A DNA stretch of 64,000 nt from Bacillota bacterium (GTDB lineage Bacteria; Bacillota; Clostridia; Acetivibrionales; DTU013), in the NCBI GenBank assembly GCA_023418915.1, contig JAEZYU010000103.1, forward strand, positions 35,539 through 99,538, in the 5' to 3' direction. The translations under genes and the position numbers were made by a program. The notes beneath the pieces are model-generated. The model made no database searches. It had not been told where the DNA came from and worked only from the letters and a program-made list of their open reading frames with translations. Position 1 is the first letter of the stretch; each line of letters begins with the position of its first letter. Shown in pieces: positions 60,526-64,000 of this stretch.

Positions 60526-61773
60526 ATGGCAAATATGAACCGTACGGATAATAGAGATGTGAAGCTTGTTCCATCCTTTCCGGTCAGGATAAGTGATAAT
60601 GGACGTTACTTTGTTGATAAGAATGGGAAACCGTTTTTTATTTATGGTGACACCGGTTGGAAGCTTTTCTGGGAATTCACGGCGGAAGAAGCGGGAGTGT
60701 ATTTAGAAGATAGGAAACAAAAGGGTTTTACGGTTATTCAGGTTCAGCTGCTGCCACACAGGGACTATCAGGCAAACCGTAATGGAGATGCACCGTTTCT
60801 TTCCCGAGGGAATATGACAACGCCTAATCCGGCTTATTTTGAACATGTAGACCGGATCGTCGGCATGGCGAAGGAAAAGGGCCTCGGTTTGCTGATTGCT
60901 CCGGCATGGGCGAGCAAATGGGAGCAGGACTGGCACACTCATCTGAACGAGCAAAATGCTTCGGTGTATGCAAATTATCTGGCAAATCGCTATAAAGGCT
61001 ATGCTAACATAATAGGCTGGATTCATGGCGGAGATGATGATGCGCTTGAGCTGCATGAGAGCATTCGTATTTGTGCCCGGGTTATGAAGGAAGCGGCGCC
61101 TGGTCAGCTTCATACATTTCATGGCTTTATAAAGGGAGGCTGGCAGCATTTTGTCGATGAACCCTGGTATGATTTTAATATGGCGTATGCGTATGAGTAT
61201 GATCAAATGCTGAGTCAGCTTGAGGAAGCATATTCCCTGTCGCCCGTAAAACCGGTATTTCTTGGGGAGACTCATTATGAATACAATCTTAATGTGACAG
61301 CCGCCCATATTAGAAAATATGCATGGACAAGCACCTTGTTGGGGACGGCCGGACATACTTACGGGAATAAGGATATCTGGATGGCCACGTATTTCTGGCG
61401 CGATGCCATGAATGCGCCGGCAGTGAAGCACCTGACCTGTATGAAAAAAATGTTTGATGATCTGCAGTGGGAAAAGCTTGTACCTGACCATGCCCATACG
61501 TTTGTAATTGAGGGTTATGGCAGCGGCGAGGATTTTGCACCTGCCGCATATACGACAGACGGCAGTATGGCCGTCGTTTATATACCATCCAAAAGGACTG
61601 TTACGGTTGACTGTTCGAAGCTCGGAGCAGGAATTAAGGCTTTCTGGTTTGATCCGACCGGTGGAATGTCCTTTAATATCGATCTGGAATCAGGACAGGA
61701 GAAGGCAGAGCTTGAAACACCCGGCAAAAATCCTGCTGGTGATGATGACTGGGTATTACTGCTAAGGAAATGA
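60526..61773 (+). CDS. DUF4038 / GH140-like glycoside hydrolase (candidate apiosidase), cytoplasmic
   Basis: A protein of 415 residues from ATG 60526 (GGGAG upstream), with no signal peptide. Residues about 20-325 are a TIM barrel of the DUF4038 type: the N-terminal GRYFVDKNGKPFFIYGDTGW motif, GFTVIQVQLLP, GWIHGGDDDA (Asp170-172 as acid/base candidates) and VFLGETHYEY (Glu248 as nucleophile candidate). Residues about 335-415 resemble the small C-terminal 'collagen-binding' domain that accompanies this barrel (VEGYGSGEDFAPAAYTTDGSMAVVYIPS, WFDPTGG). This architecture is that of GH140, founded on a rhamnogalacturonan-II apiosidase. Lack of a signal means it acts on imported oligosaccharide. It is last gene of the right arm. 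Confidence 0.8.
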   Translation: MANMNRTDNRDVKLVPSFPVRISDNGRYFVDKNGKPFFIYGDTGWKLFWEFTAEEAGVYLEDRKQKGFTVIQVQLLPHRDYQANRNGDAPFLSRGNMTTPNPAYFEHVDRIVGMAKEKGLGLLIAPAWASKWEQDWHTHLNEQNASVYANYLANRYKGYANIIGWIHGGDDDALELHESIRICARVMKEAAPGQLHTFHGFIKGGWQHFVDEPWYDFNMAYAYEYDQMLSQLEEAYSLSPVKPVFLGETHYEYNLNVTAAHIRKYAWTSTLLGTAGHTYGNKDIWMATYFWRDAMNAPAVKHLTCMKKMFDDLQWEKLVPDHAHTFVIEGYGSGEDFAPAAYTTDGSMAVVYIPSKRTVTVDCSKLGAGIKAFWFDPTGGMSFNIDLESGQEKAELETPGKNPAGDDDWVLLLRK

Positions 61774-61781
61774 TCGGAATT

Positions 61782-62770
61782 TTAATTGCTTTTTACCGTA
61801 TTTAGCAAATCCTCCGCCAGATTGTTGACCTGATTAGCCATTTTGATCAGTTCTTCGCTGGCGGCAAAGCTTTCCTGTGTGGATGCCGCCACACCTTCAA
61901 TACTCTCGGATGTACTTATGGCCGAATGATTAACGATCTGAATAAAGTTGTTCAGGGCATCCGATTCATCCAGCTGTCATTCGGAAAGCCTGCTAAGTTC
62001 GGAGAATAGATCCATTATACTGCCGAGAGTATCGATAGTTTTTTGGTAGTAGGAGTCTGATTGGCTTACAATATCAACACCTTCATCTACTCCTGCCACA
62101 CTTTCCTCCATCCTCAAGTTCCGACATCTTGTTCATTTGAAATCTGACGTCATTAGCAAGCGCCTGAATCAACCGGGCGCTTTCTTCAACATTTTTTGCA
62201 GTGCCTGTCGCCTCTTCAAGTACGCTGGAAGACTTGTGCGCTATTTCTTCGCTGGCTTCATTCTGCTGATTGGCAAGTGCTGAGATGGACAAGCCTGCTT
62301 CGTATAATTTGCCGGAAATTTCGGTAGCTCTGTTCATAATTGCCTCAAGATTACTAAAGGACCGGCTCGATTCTAACTCGCTTTTTGAGGATCTCATCAG
62401 CAGTTTTTTTGACAGCGATGCAGTAATTGCCGAGCATATGGCGCCAAAACTAAAACCCAGGCCCCTGATCAGAAGCTCCCGGTACGTATCGCTTTGCGGC
62501 ATGAAATATGGGGTGCCTGTCAAGATGGCAAGAACAATAACAGCAATGGATAATCCGATGGAGTAAAGCACACAGTTGACTTCAAGGTAGAAAGAACTCA
62601 GGAAGAAGACCAGAAAGATACTGCCCCACATTTCATAATAAGGAACATAGGAAATCAAGGCCATATAATTAACGGTTGCACAGGCCCATAACACCGCCGC
62701 TACAGCACACTTTCAAGACAAACAGGTTGATTTTCTTCTGATACTCCGTAAGATTTAGTCCAGCGGTAAG
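61782..62770 (-). pseudogene. Decayed methyl-accepting chemotaxis protein gene
   Basis: Reading on the minus strand: an N-terminal piece (LNLTEYQKKINLFVLKVCC, about 62770-62700), then after a frameshift the membrane part and first helix of the signalling domain (62694-62110), then another shift near 62100 and a further piece (VAGVDEGVDIVSQSDSYYQ..., 62110-61784) broken by an in-frame TGA at 61979-61977. The last part ends with the typical AASTQESFAASEELIKMANQVNNLAEDL. The conserved hairpin tip of receptors (LALNAAIEAARAGE) is missing. At least two frameshifts, one stop and a deletion make it non-functional. Confidence 0.8.
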
Positions 62771-62904
62771 ATGTCAATAGGTAAACTGGAAAAAGGTCTT
62801 TGAAAATTGCATATTGTTTGGGCTGTTTTAGCACAAAAAGAGAACCCCAATCAAGCCCTGCCATTTTTGCTGGGAAAACAGGGCGTGCCAGCCCAAAGGA
62901 ACTG
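62771..62904. other. Non-coding flank of the IS110 remnant
   Basis: No gene. A hairpin (GCCCTGTTTTCCCAGC/GGCAGGGC region, about 62850-62885) lies downstream of the transposase stop. It may be part of the element's right end. Confidence 0.35.
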
Positions 62905-63189
62905 CTATTCCTTTGGAGGTATATATAGCCGGTTGTCATGCAGCAGTGCATAGACCAACCGAACCAATTTTCTGGCAGTCAATGCGAGTGCTCTTTTGTG
63001 CGGTGTCTTTGGCGTTTCCCTGTATTTGAGCTCATAAAAGCGTCTAAACTCGGGGTCGTGCACACGCACCTTGTTCGCAGCCTCCATGAGGTAGTATCTC
63101 AAATACCGGTTTCCCGAAGATAACAAAAATGTCATGTTTCTCGGTCCTTCTGGAGTCGAAAAAACGCATTTGGCTGTTGCCATTGCCAT
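62905..63189 (-). pseudogene. IS110-family transposase, C-terminal fragment
   Basis: 94 residues with SSGNRYLRYYLMEAANKVRVHDPEF.RFYELKY, then HKRALALTARKLVRLVYALLHD, the characteristic C-terminal transposase_20 part of IS110/IS116/IS902 enzymes. The DEDD catalytic N-terminal domain (about 300 residues) is absent: upstream DNA at once becomes unrelated AT-rich sequence. It is a remnant of an insertion element at the island edge. Confidence 0.85.
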
Positions 63190-63246
63190 GGAGGTTGCGA
63201 ATTTCTGAATTAAAATTATGGCTTTCTTTACTGGAAAGGTTACTTT

Positions 63247-63786
63247 TTAAAGATTAATATCTATCTGAGTCTTAACCTTATCCACCTCAATAATAAAACT
63301 ATATCCGTTGCATTTAGAGAGGTCTACTGACTTAAAACTGGTTTTTTGAAAAATCGCGCCAATGCCGTACTGCTCACTGATACTTCGCTCTTTTAGTATA
63401 TGCTCATCGCACTCTAAGTAAAAATTTATGTTCTCTTGTGTTTTCGATCCCTTTCGTGGCTTAATGATAATTCCGCAATATAACTCATTACTTTCTTCCA
63501 AATAGATGAATTTGTCCAGAATGATGGTTGTGTTGTTAACGGTAATATTATTTTTTACATCGATTATTTTACCTGGCTTATAGTTGATATCATTGAGAAG
63601 ATCCAGATCTATGTTTATCTCCTTATTGGCAGCTTTTAAATGCATAATAGTTCTGCCAAAAGAATTAATATAGGCTTTATATGAGTTGATCATGTTCCAA
63701 TAGGATAAATTGCTTTTAATGTATATGAATGAAAATACTAATATTATGGTTATTATTAAAGCAATTAATCTCTTATTAGCTTTCAT
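63247..63786 (-). CDS. Membrane-anchored hypothetical protein
   Basis: A protein of 179 residues from ATG 63786 (GGGAGA upstream). One membrane segment (about 8-26), then an extracellular beta-rich domain with DLLNDINYKPGKIIDVKNNITVNNTTIILDKFIYLEESNELYCGIIIKP and a Cys-containing end. It is very AT-rich compared with the rest of the window. It follows a sigma-factor fragment on the same strand at short distance, the usual place of a sigma-associated membrane protein, but it is not a recognisable anti-sigma factor. Confidence 0.65.
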   Translation of the reverse strand: MKANKRLIALIITIILVFSFIYIKSNLSYWNMINSYKAYINSFGRTIMHLKAANKEINIDLDLLNDINYKPGKIIDVKNNITVNNTTIILDKFIYLEESNELYCGIIIKPRKGSKTQENINFYLECDEHILKERSISEQYGIGAIFQKTSFKSVDLSKCNGYSFIIEVDKVKTQIDINL

Positions 63787-63828
63787 TGATATATCTCCCT
63801 GCTTCCGTTTTCTCAATTGTTTCAAGAT

Positions 63829-64000
63829 TTAGTTAATGCAACTATACTGAGGAATAAACCAATCCCAATCAGTAATGTAGCTTTTAGTTTTGTGACAGTT
63901 AATATTTTCTATTTTGTCAAGGTTCTCAATGATCTTAATAAAGGCTTGGTGAACTACATCTTCGGATAAAGAGGGATCAGCAAGGATATTATTAGCGACA
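63829..64000 (-). pseudogene. Sigma-70/ECF-type factor fragment, probably truncated
   Basis: The visible 57 codons enter from the right edge. They read NNILADPSLSEDVVHQAFIKIIENLDKIENINCHKTKSYI, the region-2 helix of a sigma-70 family factor (SEDVVHQAF is the core-binding signature). After that the frame turns to DWDWFIPQYSCIN and stops at 63829, without region 4. A frameshift or deletion is likely. The 5' part lies outside the window, so status as gene or pseudogene is not certain. Confidence 0.6.

Noticed and set aside
61977..61979. In-frame TGA in the chemoreceptor as a selenocysteine codon
   Set aside because: Receptor signalling helices have no Cys/Sec here, no SECIS-like hairpin follows, and other frameshifts show the gene is decayed.

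Overview
The window looks like chromosome of an anaerobic, endospore-forming member of the Clostridia. Evidence: an alpha/beta-type SASP gene, a YtxC-type sporulation protein, two CotS-type spore-coat kinases beside CotSA-like glycosyltransferases, sigma-H in the Firmicutes order cysE-cysS-(...)-mrnC-rlmB-sigH, a cysteine T-box leader, three S-layer-homology (SLH) proteins, a butanol-dehydrogenase-type iron ADH, and strong AGGAGG-type ribosome sites with frequent TTG/GTG starts. The species cannot be named from the sequence.

Layout. 1-5.2 kb: surface proteins, SASP and small clostridial proteins. 5.4-12 kb: ytxC, a P-loop protein, iron ADH, a DUF4397 surface protein, a DUF6062-like protein, an OGG-type glycosylase and a DUF3343 protein. 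12.2-12.5 kb: a free-standing, highly structured RNA of about 330 nt with its own promoter and terminator that I cannot assign. 12.7-18 kb: an SLH-TraB hybrid, two large unknown proteins and a holin-like membrane protein. 18.2-21 kb: Cys T-box, cysE, cysS. 21-29.2 kb: a spore-coat glycan cluster with two GT4 enzymes (one fused to UDP-glucose dehydrogenase), a UDP-glucuronate epimerase, two CotS proteins, two small Cys-containing proteins and an amphi-Trp protein. 29.5-35.5 kb: lipoate ligase and the complete glycine cleavage set gcvT-gcvH-gcvPA-gcvPB. 35.7-38.5 kb: mrnC, rlmB, sigH. 38.5-40.8 kb: a third SLH protein. 41.1-41.3 kb: tRNA-Gly and tRNA-Thr.

Just after the tRNAs the first 12 codons of a ParA-type ATPase, with a perfect ribosome site, are cut off at about 41,766. 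A carbohydrate island of about 20 kb starts there. Two divergent arms leave a shared promoter region at 46.94-47.19 kb. The left arm holds a TIM-barrel sugar isomerase, an M42 (SgcX/FrvX-like) metallopeptidase, an FGGY kinase, a DeoR regulator (apparently with an ATT start codon) and a HAD phosphatase. The right arm holds a BtpA/SgcQ protein, an MFS transporter, a YesM/YesN-type two-component pair, a sugar ABC transporter without its ATPase, a split transketolase in unusual C-then-N order, a second FGGY kinase, an L-fucose/arabinose-isomerase-like enzyme, an RpiB-like isomerase and a cytoplasmic DUF4038/GH140-like glycosidase. I infer import and breakdown of an apiose-containing oligosaccharide, or a close branched or rare-pentose equivalent, through isomerase, kinase and transketolase. 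This is the best candidate for an undescribed system. The right edge is decayed: a chemotaxis-receptor pseudogene, an IS110-family remnant and a truncated sigma factor beside a membrane protein.

Two features cut across the window. A dispersed intergenic repeat of about 50 bp occurs at least seven times between 4 and 36 kb and was not seen in the island. In-frame tandem-repeat expansions occur inside several conserved proteins (GcvPB, GcvPA, RlmB and others).
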